DNA from: Lachnospiraceae bacterium
GTDB lineage: Bacteria > Bacillota > Clostridia > Lachnospirales > Lachnospiraceae
Direction of reading: 5' to 3'
Assembly (NCBI GenBank): GCA_910576385.1
Contig: CAJTIR010000001.1
Span: 186,001-250,000 of the forward strand
Length of the DNA stretch: 64,000 nt
How positions within the stretch are numbered: position 1 is the stretch's first letter; the number at the start of each line of letters is the position of its first letter. Shown one piece after another: positions 52,577 to 63,744 of this stretch. The notes under the pieces were generated by a model that was not told the DNA's origin, searched no databases, and saw only the letters and a program-made list of their open reading frames with translations. The position numbers and the translations under genes are program-made.

Positions 52577-53212
52577 ATGAAAAAATTACTGAGCAGGCAT
52601 TGGAGACAGAGAGAAAGGATTCCAAAGAATGGACCCGTTTGGGCGCAGGTTATGAAGGGAGGACTTTTAGGGGCTTTTGTTGCGGGAATTTTCATGGCAA
52701 ATATTATGGGAAGAGAAGCCGTTTCCAATGCAGGGATTTTAAATGATTATTTTGTGGAAAAATTCCAATATACAGAGATTAATGGGGAAAATTTATTTTT
52801 TTATATTTTTGGAGAACGTGTGCCGCTGCTGTTATTATTGCTTTTATTGGCATTTACCGCTTTTGGGATTATAGGCGGGATTCTAATGATTGGATGGCAG
52901 GGATTTTCCATAGGGTTTATGCTTTCATCCGCGATTGCCAAATATGGAATGAAGGGAATATTGTTAGTTTTGGGGGGATTATTTCCACAGTATCTGTTTT
53001 ATTTGCCAGTGTATCTGTTATATTGTTATCTCACCGTTTATTTGCGGCAAAGGCTGTATATGGATGGCCGAGGACAGATTCTTGACCGCGGCTATATCTT
53101 TGCGGCGGGATTATTGGCAGGTGCGGGATTATTGTTTTTATTTGCCGCAGGAATTTTTCTGGAAAGTTATATTAATCCAGCAATTCTCAAACAGATCTTG
53201 AAAATTATGTAG
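52577..53212 (+). CDS. spoIIM: Stage II sporulation protein M
   Basis: 211 residues with about five to six membrane helices, part of the SpoIIDMP complex that remodels septal peptidoglycan during engulfment. NGENLFFYIFGERVPLLLLL and GFSIGFMLSSAIAKYGMKGI match the SpoIIM family. The ribosome binding site before ATG 52577 is weak (GGAAAG). Placed between a NUDIX gene and xerD as in other sporeformers. Confidence 0.9.
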   Translation: MKKLLSRHWRQRERIPKNGPVWAQVMKGGLLGAFVAGIFMANIMGREAVSNAGILNDYFVEKFQYTEINGENLFFYIFGERVPLLLLLLLLAFTAFGIIGGILMIGWQGFSIGFMLSSAIAKYGMKGILLVLGGLFPQYLFYLPVYLLYCYLTVYLRQRLYMDGRGQILDRGYIFAAGLLAGAGLLFLFAAGIFLESYINPAILKQILKIM

Positions 53213-53254
53213 TGATTATGAGTGATTGTAAACGTCAGATGAGGAAATTGATTT

Positions 53255-54034
53255 ATGACAAAAGAGATTCAAGAATTTACCCAATATTTGAAAGAGGTAC
53301 GAAGAACATCAGAGAATACAACGATTTCTTATGAGAGAGATTTAAAAAAGATGGATCAATACTTTGCGGGACAAGGAATTGAGAAGGCAGAGCAAATTAC
53401 TTTAGCAGGATTAAATGCTTATATTTTATTTTTAGAAAGACAGGGGAAAAAACCGGCAACAATTTCTAGAAATATTGCTTCCCTAAAAGCCTTTTTTTAT
53501 TACTTGCAAAAAGAGGGAAGCCTAAAACGCAATATTGCAGAGGAAATAAAGGCGCCCAGAGTGGAGAAAAAAGCTTTGTCCATCTTGTCAAAGGAAGAGA
53601 CATTACGTTTGTTGGAACAGGCAAATGGACATTCTCCCAAGGAACTACGTGATAGGGCAATGATGGAATTGTTGTATGTAACTGGAATACGGGTATCTGA
53701 GTTGATTTCTTTAAAGATGTCAGATGTTAATTTGCAGATGGAATATCTTACTTGTAAAGATAACAACAAGGAACGAGTGATCCCAATAGGGGGGGCTGCC
53801 AAGCGGGCATTGGAGGCATATCTTTTAGAAGGACGCTATATTTTGCTCTCAGGCAAAGAAAGTGATTACCTGTTTACGAATTGTTCTGGGCAGGTAATGA
53901 GCCGCCAGGGATTTTGGAAATTGATCAAGACTTATGGCAGAAAGGCGGGAATAACTGGAGAATTGACGCCACATGTTCTGCGCCGATCTTTTGCAATACA
54001 TCTTCTTAGCAGTGGCATATCTCTGCGGTCTTGA
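53255..54034 (+). pseudogene. xerD: XerD-type tyrosine recombinase, truncated at the 3' end
   Basis: 259 residues instead of about 295. The N-terminal core-binding domain and most of the catalytic domain are intact: first Arg in TGIRVSEL, the Lys in the CKDNNKERVIPI hairpin, and HxxR in TPHVLRRSF (the usual LRHSF reads LRRSF). The protein stops at SSGISLRS, exactly where family members continue with the LGH motif and the catalytic Tyr, both absent in all frames downstream. A GC-rich repeat element begins 38 bp after the stop. Without the Tyr nucleophile it cannot recombine. The NUDIX-spoIIM-xerD order marks it as the original chromosomal xerD. Confidence 0.85.
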
Positions 54035-54071
54035 GAATGTAATGATTTAAAACAACATTAGCGTTTGTACG

Positions 54072-54118
54072 GCGGCGCGTGGGCTGCATTTGTGACATCT
54101 GCAAATCCGCGCGCCTGC
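54072..54118 (-). repeat. GC-rich interspersed repeat, copy 2
   Basis: Minus-strand match to 171-216: GCAGGCGCGCGGATTT, GATG, GCAGCCCACGCGCCGC in the same order. It lies between the broken end of xerD and the convergent aroF gene. Confidence 0.7.
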
Positions 54119-54127
54119 CATTTGCCG

Positions 54128-55159
54128 CTATTGATTCATTTCTGCAATCTGATAAATTAATTGTTCTGATTCTTCCCAGCCAAGGCAGGGATCTGTAATA
54201 GATTTTCCATAGACATGTTCGCCGACTTTCTGACAGCCGGGTTCAATGTAACTCTCAATCATCACACCTTTTACCACGTTTCGAATTTCTGGGGAAATTT
54301 TTCGATTGTGCATTACTTCTTTGACAATACGGATTTGCTGTTCATATTGTTTGTTGGAGTTCGCGTGGTTAGCGTCAATGATAGCTGCCGGATTTTTAAG
54401 ATCCATCTTATCATACATCTGAATTAAGCGTTCCAGATCTTCATAGTGATAATTGGGAATGCAGACCCCGCGTTTATTGACAGCGCCCCTTAATACTACA
54501 TGGGTGAGGGGATTTCCGGTAGTTCCCACTTCATAGCCGCGGAATACAAAGTGATGTGGATGCTGCCCCGCATAAACGGAGTTAAGCATAACAGAATAAT
54601 CTCCGCTGGTAGGGTTTTTCATTCCGGCTGGAACGTCAAAGCCGCTGACGGTCAGGCGGTGGTGCTGATCTTCTACGGAACGGGCGCCGATGGCCACATA
54701 GGAGAGTAAGTCCTCCACATAAGGCCAGTTTTCAGGATAAAGCATTTCATCTGCCGAGGAAAGGCCGCTTTCTTCCAAGGCACGGATATGCATTTTACGC
54801 ATGGCAATCAGTCCGGCAAGCATATCTGGACGTTTTTCAGGATCAGGCTGATGTGCAATTCCTTTGTAACCTTCCCCAGTGGTTCTTGGTTTGTTGGTAT
54901 AAATGCGGGGTACAATGACCAACTGATCGACCACTTTTTCCTGTACGCGGCTGAGACGGCTGATATAATCGCAGACAGAATCTTCATTATCAGCAGAGCA
55001 TGGGCCAATAATTACCATAAATTTGTCGGATGTACCTGTGATAATATCACGAATCATTTGATCTCGTGTCTGTTTTGCCTGGATAGCTGTTTTAGATAAT
55101 CCATATTGCTGTTTGATTTCTTCTGGACTTGGAAGTTGTTTATAAAATTTAAAACTCAT
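54128..55159 (-). CDS. aroF: 3-deoxy-7-phosphoheptulonate synthase (AroG-type)
   Basis: First step of the shikimate pathway: phosphoenolpyruvate plus erythrose-4-phosphate gives DAHP. 343 residues of the class I alpha type: IIGPCSADNEDSV near residue 48, RIYTNKPRTTGEGYKG, GARSVEDQHHR and a C-terminal DPCLGWEESEQLI. The start is ATG 55159 because AAGGAG lies inside the upstream extension. aroE lies upstream by 38 bp in the same operon. Feedback by an aromatic amino acid is likely from family but not readable. Confidence 0.94.
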   Translation of the reverse strand: MSFKFYKQLPSPEEIKQQYGLSKTAIQAKQTRDQMIRDIITGTSDKFMVIIGPCSADNEDSVCDYISRLSRVQEKVVDQLVIVPRIYTNKPRTTGEGYKGIAHQPDPEKRPDMLAGLIAMRKMHIRALEESGLSSADEMLYPENWPYVEDLLSYVAIGARSVEDQHHRLTVSGFDVPAGMKNPTSGDYSVMLNSVYAGQHPHHFVFRGYEVGTTGNPLTHVVLRGAVNKRGVCIPNYHYEDLERLIQMYDKMDLKNPAAIIDANHANSNKQYEQQIRIVKEVMHNRKISPEIRNVVKGVMIESYIEPGCQKVGEHVYGKSITDPCLGWEESEQLIYQIAEMNQ

Positions 55160-55197
55160 AATGGTTTTCTCCTTCATATGAAATGAATATTTGACGG

Positions 55198-56067
55198 TTA
55201 ATTGGAAAAATATTTTTGCTTGATCAGATCAACCGGCATTTCCTGGCCAGTCCAACAAGTAAATGCGGCAGCTCCCTGGTAGAGCAGCATATACAGACCG
55301 TTAAAATAACGGCAGCCTTGTGCTTTGGCCTGGCTTAGAAGCAGGGTTTCTCTGGGATTGTAGATAATATCTGACACAATCAATCGCTGATGCAGCAGGG
55401 TCTGGTCACAGATCGGGCTTAGAGCGGTATCTGGCGCCATACCGACATTGGTTGCATTGGTCAAAATGGTGCTTTCGGAAATACTCTCAGCGAGAAGATT
55501 TGTATTGTTGATATCTAAAAGTCGGATATGGCATCCAGTTTCAGAGGCAACACGTTCACAGAAAGCCGCTGCTTTGTCCCAGGAACTGTTTTGGCGTTTA
55601 AACATATCGATGGCAGAAACACCGTCCAGGGCAGCCTGTACACAGATTGCAGTGGCAGCGCCGCCAGCGCCAAGCAGAGTCATTTTTTTTCCGATAATAT
55701 CATATCCGGCATCAGCAACAGAACGCATATAACCTGTACCATCGGTCGTGTGGCCAATCAGGCGGCCGTCTCTTACCATCACTGTATTTACAGCTCCTGC
55801 CAGTCTTGCGGCTTTCGTTAATTCATCCAGCAGAGGCAGAATATGTACTTTTAAGGGCATTGTCAGATTGAATCCACAGATGCCAGCCGCCTTTAATCCG
55901 ATTATTGCATCTTTTAGCGTATCAGGTGTTATATCAAAGGCCAGATAGACATAATCCAGTCCAAGTTCACGAAATGCTTCATTGTGCATTTGAGGAGAAA
56001 TACTGTGGGAGACAGGGCTGCCTAAAAGGGCAGTAAGTTTCGTTTTTCCTGTGATTTCATAGCTCAT
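55198..56067 (-). CDS. aroE: Shikimate dehydrogenase
   Basis: NADP(H)-dependent reduction of 3-dehydroshikimate. 289 residues from ATG 56067 (GAAAGGCGG upstream; the longer frame lacks a site). The substrate motif is GSPVSHSISPQMHN near residue 16, catalytic Lys in FNLTMPLKVHILP, the block TDGTGYMRS, and the nucleotide-binding loop GAGGAATAI. First gene of aroE-aroF, divergent from aroD-aroK. Confidence 0.94.
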   Translation of the reverse strand: MSYEITGKTKLTALLGSPVSHSISPQMHNEAFRELGLDYVYLAFDITPDTLKDAIIGLKAAGICGFNLTMPLKVHILPLLDELTKAARLAGAVNTVMVRDGRLIGHTTDGTGYMRSVADAGYDIIGKKMTLLGAGGAATAICVQAALDGVSAIDMFKRQNSSWDKAAAFCERVASETGCHIRLLDINNTNLLAESISESTILTNATNVGMAPDTALSPICDQTLLHQRLIVSDIIYNPRETLLLSQAKAQGCRYFNGLYMLLYQGAAAFTCWTGQEMPVDLIKQKYFSN

Positions 56068-56374
56068 ATATAAATCCGCCTTTCTGAAAGGGATTAGTAA
56101 GTGATGGGTGTTTTTTGATTGATTCTGAAAAATTTGTTCAAAAGTTATCTTAATGGATAATAAAAAATATGTCAATGAATTGTTTGTTTTGAGTTTCTTC
56201 GTTTTATAATTATGATATCTCCAAGGAAAAAAGCATTGCTTTCTTTGTTAATTTTGGTATAATAAGCGAGAAGTAAGGCAAGATTACAGATGATTATCAG
56301 ATATAAATATTAAAACATCATTTAATATTATAGAAATCAATAGTTATTATGCAAGGAAAAGTAGGTCGAAAGAT
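56068..56374. other. Divergent control region of the shikimate genes
   Basis: 307 bp, AT-rich, holding promoters for both directions. Segment 56185-56227 (TTTTGAGTTTCTTCG..TTATAATTATGAT..CTCCAAGG) resembles the TTGAGTTTCC repeat family and may be a decayed third copy. No T-box fold or other riboswitch was recognised. Confidence 0.45.
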
Positions 56375-57136
56375 ATGGAAAAAGGGATAAAAATTAAACA
56401 ATATACGATTGGGACAGGCAGGCCATTGATCTGTGTTCCCATAGTGGAGACCAGTAAAGAGCAAATTTATGAGGCAGCGAGGCAAGCCGTGCAGCAGGGG
56501 GCAGAGGCTTTGGAATGGCGTATGGATTGGTTTGGCCAGATTGAGCAGTGGTGTGAGGTAGAGAAGATATTATGCGATTTAGCAAAGATCTGTCAAGAAA
56601 CTGTTTTACTTTGCACATTTCGCAGCAAATCTCAGGGCGGAGAGCAGCAGTTGCCAGAGGCAGAATACATACAACTACTGCAGAATGTTGCAGAGAGTGG
56701 ATATGCGGATTTGCTAGACTTAGAGGTGTTAGCGTGCGGCAAGGCGCCTGCTGTGATTCAGCAATTGCATCAAGCAGGGCAGAAAATTATTGGTTCTCAG
56801 CATTATTTTTCTCATACACCGGAAATGGTGCAGATGCAGCAGGAATTACAGCAGATACAAGAGGCAGGGGCAGATATTGGCAAACTTGCAGTAATGCCTA
56901 GCAATGCAAGGGATGTGCTGCATTTACTGGAAGCCACTGTACAGTTAAAAGAAAGTTGTCCAGGTTATCCACTGGTAACTATGGCAATGGGAGGATTGGG
57001 AACGGTGTCACGGATTAGCGGGCAGGTATTTGGTTCTTGTATGACATTTGCAAGTATTGGTAAAACGTCAGCGCCAGGGCAGCTTGCGTTCCATGATGTT
57101 ATGTTGATATTAGATAAAATTTCGGAGAGTATGTAG
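56375..57136 (+). CDS. aroD: 3-dehydroquinate dehydratase, type I
   Basis: Dehydrates 3-dehydroquinate by a Schiff-base mechanism. 253 residues; His143 in SQHYFSHTP and Lys170 in GKLAVMPSNA fall at the same numbers as in the enteric enzymes. LEWRMDWF near residue 47 supplies the substrate-binding Glu and Arg. aroK follows after 2 bp. Confidence 0.95.
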   Translation: MEKGIKIKQYTIGTGRPLICVPIVETSKEQIYEAARQAVQQGAEALEWRMDWFGQIEQWCEVEKILCDLAKICQETVLLCTFRSKSQGGEQQLPEAEYIQLLQNVAESGYADLLDLEVLACGKAPAVIQQLHQAGQKIIGSQHYFSHTPEMVQMQQELQQIQEAGADIGKLAVMPSNARDVLHLLEATVQLKESCPGYPLVTMAMGGLGTVSRISGQVFGSCMTFASIGKTSAPGQLAFHDVMLILDKISESM

Positions 57137-57138
57137 AG

Positions 57139-57654
57139 ATGAAAAAGACGAATATATATTTAATTGGATTTATGGGAACAGGTAAAAGTACCGTGTCTAG
57201 ATGTCTGGCAGAACAGCTGGGATATGAAGAGATAGAGACAGATCAGTGGATTGTTCAGCGCTATCATCAGAGCATTACAGAAATATTTGAGACCCAGGGA
57301 GAACAAAGATTTCGGGATATGGAGACAGAATTATTACAAGAGCTTTGTAAAGAAACAGATAAGATCATCTCCTGTGGAGGGGGAATGGCGCTGCGCAAAG
57401 AGAATGTAGCTTTGATGCGTCAAAATGGAGTGGTAGTGCTTCTGACAGCAGAGCCAGAGACAATTTTAGCTAGAGTGCAAAATGATGATGGACGTCCTAT
57501 TTTAAATGGAAATATGAGTGTGGAATATATTCGAGAGCTTTTGGGACAGAGATTGCCCTATTATAAAGAAGCAGGGGAGATCGTAGTAGCCACGGATCAG
57601 CGTGTGCCAGAAGAGATTGCAAAGGAAGTGAAAAACTATGTGATGAAGCAATAA
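57139..57654 (+). CDS. aroK: Shikimate kinase
   Basis: Phosphorylates shikimate with ATP. 171 residues with the P-loop GFMGTGKST at 10-18, the shikimate-binding Asp in ETDQW, RFRDMETELL and the CGGGMALR loop. It lies 2 bp after aroD, so the two are co-translated. Confidence 0.95.
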   Translation: MKKTNIYLIGFMGTGKSTVSRCLAEQLGYEEIETDQWIVQRYHQSITEIFETQGEQRFRDMETELLQELCKETDKIISCGGGMALRKENVALMRQNGVVVLLTAEPETILARVQNDDGRPILNGNMSVEYIRELLGQRLPYYKEAGEIVVATDQRVPEEIAKEVKNYVMKQ

Positions 57655-57741
57655 AGCTGGTGATTTTTTCCGACAAGATTAACAAAAAAAGTGGATGATA
57701 AGGTTAAATTGTAAATAAAATGCAAAAAATAAAAAATTCTT

Positions 57742-57770
57742 TTGCTTTTTAAAATAAAGTGTGATACAAT
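57742..57770 (+). promoter_or_regulatory. tRNA-Arg promoter
   Basis: TTGCTT at 57742-57747 and TACAAT at 57765-57770 with a 17-bp gap, 27 bp before the tRNA. Confidence 0.6.
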
Positions 57771-57797
57771 GATCTAGCTCGAAAAAATAATCAGAAG

Positions 57798-57869
57798 GCA
57801 CCCATAGTTTAACGGATAAAATACCAGATTCCGGTTCTGGGGCTGGGGGTTCGATTCCCTCTGGGTGCA
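57798..57869 (+). tRNA. tRNA-Arg (anticodon CCG)
   Basis: 72-nt cloverleaf. Acceptor GCACCCA pairs with TGGGTGC and discriminator A is at 57869. The anticodon stem CCAGA/TCTGG holds the loop TTCCGGT, giving anticodon CCG for codon CGG. The T arm is GGGGG-TTCGATT-CCCTC. The D stem is AU-rich (GTTT/AAAT). The CCA end is not encoded. Confidence 0.95.
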
Positions 57870-57968
57870 TTGGAACTTGTAAGCATATCTCCTTCACGCA
57901 AAACGCGGTAGGGGATTTTATATCAAATGGGAGAATTCTCTCGTTTTTATAGTTGATGAAAGTATAGA

Positions 57969-58013
57969 TTATATCAATGGCAGGGATAATTTTTCTATAT
58001 TGATATAATTTTT
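57969..58013 (+). terminator. Terminator-like hairpin downstream of the tRNA
   Basis: TTATATCAAT (57969-57978) pairs perfectly with 57999-58008, followed by TTTTT. The 482-bp space between aroK and the next gene otherwise holds only the tRNA and its promoter. Confidence 0.6.
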
Positions 58014-58136
58014 GGCGACAACAGAAATGTGAATAGTAAATTTGTTTCATAACAGTAATTTGGAAGAGTTTTTAACATAGATGTGTGTTGTCTTCGCTTG
58101 GAAGAAGCACGGTTTGGATTGTATAAAGGAGAATAT

Positions 58137-59309
58137 ATGAATAATTTAGGAAGATCTGAGTCCAGTATTGATAGAATAGTAAATTTTTGTAAGAAGAATG
58201 CAACCTATATGTCCAGAGGTTTTTTGACCGCTGCGCTTGTTGTGGCGCTTGCCGTTACGGTGACAGGCTGTAAAGGCGGGGATGATCAGAAATCGAAAAA
58301 ACCGCAGACAGAGCAGGATGGACAGCAGTCAGATGACAAAAATGCTGGCGATGGAGAAGATAAATCAGAAGATCAGGCTGAGGATTCACAATCTGCAGAT
58401 GCAAAGATTCAGGAGTTATTTTCCACATATTATAACTCGTATGCCGCTGGGGATGTGGACAAGCTTTCTAATGTGACAAAATATCTCTCCGATATGGAAA
58501 AAGATTATATTCAAATGATGCATAAAAATGTAGATAGCTATGATAACGTGTCTTGTACTGTGGAAGAAGGTAATAAAAAAGGCAGTTATATGGTGTCTGT
58601 GGTATACGATATGAAATTTTCTGGAGCCAAGGAAGCGCTTCCTGGTTTGAATGTCTTCTATGTACAGACTGATAAAGAGGGACAGCTTTATATCAATAAC
58701 CGCTATAGTTCTTTCAATCGTGAGCTGAAAGAGCAGAAGATGAATAAAAAGATTCTCAAATTGATTAAGGAGTTTGAAGGCGGAGATAAAATTCAGGCTC
58801 TCAATGATGAAGTGCAGGATAAGTATGATAAAATTATTGAGGATGATAACAAATTAAAGAAAAAGGTAGCCAAAGTTGCAAAGGCAATTACGAAATGGAA
58901 AGATTCTTATGTAGCAAAAGCAGAAGAGGAAGAGCCAAAGAACAAAGAGCCAAAGAACGAAGAGCAGCCAGAAGAAAGTACACAGCAGGAGACACCAGAG
59001 GATAATCAGCCAGAACAGACACCAGAAGAACCACAGCAAGACGAGAATACCAATGACAATGCTTCCGATGATAGTTCTTCCGATGAGGGTGAATCCGGCG
59101 GAATTAACTATGTACCAGAAGGAACGGTATTGACTGCAAATAATGTCTATAATGTGCGTACATCTATGAGTGTGACCTCAGAGATTATGGGTTCTACAGC
59201 AGTTGGTGATAGTATCAAGGTTGTTCTCAGCTATGCAGAAGGCTGGACAAAAGTAGAATGGAATGGAAAGACTGGATATATCAGAACGGATTTGCTGCTG
59301 CAAAATTAA
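58137..59309 (+). CDS. SH3-domain lipoprotein of unknown role
   Basis: 390 residues from ATG 58137 (AAAGGAGA upstream). A positively charged N-region of about 30 residues precedes a hydrophobic stretch and a lipobox TVTGC. An acidic Gln/Asp/Glu linker follows (about 55-105), then a folded domain (about 105-270, IQELFSTYYNSYAAGDVDKL onwards), a second Glu/Pro/Gln-rich linker (about 280-330) and a C-terminal bacterial SH3 domain (VYNVRTSMSVTSEIMG to GYIRTDLL). The SH3 part probably binds the cell wall, leaving the protein between membrane and wall. Confidence 0.85.
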   Translation: MNNLGRSESSIDRIVNFCKKNATYMSRGFLTAALVVALAVTVTGCKGGDDQKSKKPQTEQDGQQSDDKNAGDGEDKSEDQAEDSQSADAKIQELFSTYYNSYAAGDVDKLSNVTKYLSDMEKDYIQMMHKNVDSYDNVSCTVEEGNKKGSYMVSVVYDMKFSGAKEALPGLNVFYVQTDKEGQLYINNRYSSFNRELKEQKMNKKILKLIKEFEGGDKIQALNDEVQDKYDKIIEDDNKLKKKVAKVAKAITKWKDSYVAKAEEEEPKNKEPKNEEQPEESTQQETPEDNQPEQTPEEPQQDENTNDNASDDSSSDEGESGGINYVPEGTVLTANNVYNVRTSMSVTSEIMGSTAVGDSIKVVLSYAEGWTKVEWNGKTGYIRTDLLLQN

Positions 59310-59338
59310 GTGAAATATCCATGATGAGAGGAGAAGGG

Positions 59339-59371
59339 AGAATTGCCTTGGATAAGGCAGTTCTTCTTTTT
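59339..59371 (+). terminator. Terminator after the SH3 lipoprotein
   Basis: AGAATTGCCTT (59339-59349) pairs with AAGGCAGTTCT (59354-59364, one G-U), followed by a T-rich tract. Confidence 0.85.
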
Positions 59372-59468
59372 ATACACAGTGGCGCGTCTAGTACCACAAA
59401 TACTACCCCGTCATTTTTCGTCCCTGTATAGGAACTTTAGCAGGTATAAAATAAGAAAAATGTTTCAA

Positions 59469-59489
59469 CCTAATGGTAAAACCATTAGG
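59469..59489 (+). promoter_or_regulatory. Hairpin overlapping a ribosome binding site
   Basis: CCTAATGGT pairs perfectly with ACCATTAGG around AAA. The last three bases of the right arm are the start of the AGGAGG site at 59487-59492, so folding would partly hide it. Confidence 0.5.
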
Positions 59490-59497
59490 AGGAATTT

Positions 59498-59929
59498 ATG
59501 CGTAATTATGAAGAGATCCATGTTCTAAAAGAAACGAGAAAAAATGCATCTATGGCAGTGCAGGCAATTGATGCATTGATGGGGAAAATTTATAATCAGG
59601 AATTTGCTTATGAGCTGACAGCACAGCGGAATCGTTTTCGGGATTTTGAACGCAAGGCGGAGGCTGGTCTGTGGGAGTATGGATTGCTGCCCAAAGATTC
59701 TGGAATTCAAAAGGCGATGCTGTGGGGCTCTATACAGGCCAATACGATGTTGAATATCAGTACAGATCATGTGGCAGATATGGTGATTCGAGGAAATACC
59801 AAAGGAATTACAGAGCTTTTAAAGGTCAAACATAACAACAAAAATATGGGAAGCTATGCCAATGAGCTTGCGGAGGAATTGATGGATTTTGAGGAAGAGA
59901 ATATTGAACGGTTGAAGAGATTTTTATAG
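59498..59929 (+). CDS. Helical protein of unknown function
   Basis: 143 residues, soluble, predicted as long helices with regularly spaced charges; no membrane segment or known motif. The length and helix pattern recall small ferritin-like or four-helix bundle proteins, but no metal ligands can be pointed to. AGGAGG precedes the ATG and a hairpin overlaps that site. The gene lies between an SH3 lipoprotein and rluF. I do not recognise it. Confidence 0.7.
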   Translation: MRNYEEIHVLKETRKNASMAVQAIDALMGKIYNQEFAYELTAQRNRFRDFERKAEAGLWEYGLLPKDSGIQKAMLWGSIQANTMLNISTDHVADMVIRGNTKGITELLKVKHNNKNMGSYANELAEELMDFEEENIERLKRFL

Positions 59930-59973
59930 AAGTGAAACATGTACAAAGAATCGTGCAGGACGAAAATCGTTCT

Positions 59974-59991
59974 GTGATAAGAATGCCTCTG
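59974..59991. repeat. AAGAATGCC hairpin before rluF
   Basis: A GAATGCC/GGCATTC-type stem (AGAATGCC-TCT-GGCATTCT region) with no T tract. Similar short hairpins occur near 6517-6540, 24434-24464 and 20582-20604. Confidence 0.5.
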
Positions 59992-60014
59992 GCATTCTGA
60001 TAGGGGGCAAAGTA

Positions 60015-62775
<2,761 letters not shown>

Positions 62776-62802
62776 TTATCACACAGAAAGAGGGAAGATC
62801 AG

Positions 62803-63744
62803 ATGCCAATCAAAGTTCAGAGCGGATTACCAGCAAGAGAGACGTTGGAGCGGGAAAATGTATTTACAATGGATGAAAATAGGGCTATGCATCAGGATAT
62901 CCGCCCCATTGAAGTGGGAATCTTGAATCTCATGCCTTTAAAGGAAGAAACAGAGCTGCAGATATTGCGGGAGTTGTCCAATACACCACTGCAGGTGGAT
63001 GTAACTTTTGTGAAGACCGGCAGCCATGAATCCCGCAATACCTCCAGCAGCCATCTAAATAAATTTTATCATACCTTTACAGAGATCAAAGAGCGCAAAT
63101 TTGACGGTTTTATCATTACTGGAGCGCCAGTCGAGCAGATGGAGTATGAGGAAGTGGATTATTGGACAGAGTTTCAGGAGTTCTGTGAATGGACCAAAAC
63201 GAATGTCACTTCCACCATGCATCTGTGTTGGGGGGCACAGGCAGGACTTTATTATCACTATGGTATTCCCAAACATCCATTAGATCAAAAGATGTTTGGA
63301 TTGTTTGAGCATAAGGTTAGTAATCGTAAAATTCCGTTGGTACGCGGATTTGATGATTATTTTCTGGCGCCCCATTCCAGACACACAGAGGTGCGCAAAG
63401 CAGATATCGAAAAAATACCAGAGTTGACCATTCTGGCTGAATCGAAAGAGGCAGGGGTATTTTTGATCATGGATACCAGCGGCAAGAAAATTTTTGTGAT
63501 GGGACATCCAGAATATGATCGTGTAACGTTACATACCGAATATATGCGGGATAAGGAAAAAGGGTTGGATATTCAGATCCCAAGAAATTATTACCAGGAT
63601 GACGACTGTACGATCCGTCCCCATTTACAGTGGCGTGCTCATGCCAATACCCTTTACACCAATTGGCTCAATTATTATGTCTATCAGGCGACTCCATATG
63701 AATATACGGCTGTGCCGCCAAAAAAGGGAAGTCATGGAATATAG
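62803..63744 (+). CDS. metA: Homoserine O-acetyltransferase (MetA family)
   Basis: First committed step of methionine synthesis. 313 residues with catalytic Cys142 (HLCWGAQAG), His235 and Glu237 (GHPEYD), all at the standard numbers. Residue 111 is Glu (TGAPVEQM), the residue shown in Bacillus to give acetyl-CoA rather than succinyl-CoA specificity, so the product should be O-acetylhomoserine despite the common succinyltransferase label. AGAGGGAAGA precedes the ATG. The next gene starts inside its last codons. Confidence 0.95.
   Translation: MPIKVQSGLPARETLERENVFTMDENRAMHQDIRPIEVGILNLMPLKEETELQILRELSNTPLQVDVTFVKTGSHESRNTSSSHLNKFYHTFTEIKERKFDGFIITGAPVEQMEYEEVDYWTEFQEFCEWTKTNVTSTMHLCWGAQAGLYYHYGIPKHPLDQKMFGLFEHKVSNRKIPLVRGFDDYFLAPHSRHTEVRKADIEKIPELTILAESKEAGVFLIMDTSGKKIFVMGHPEYDRVTLHTEYMRDKEKGLDIQIPRNYYQDDDCTIRPHLQWRAHANTLYTNWLNYYVYQATPYEYTAVPPKKGSHGI

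Noticed and set aside
54035-54127. A frameshifted continuation of xerD.
   Set aside because: None of the three forward frames encodes the LGH or Tyr motifs; the region is occupied by the GC-rich repeat.
56068-56374. A T-box or other amino-acid riboswitch upstream of the shikimate genes.
   Set aside because: The conserved T-box bulge sequence and an anticodon-bearing stem are not visible in either direction.
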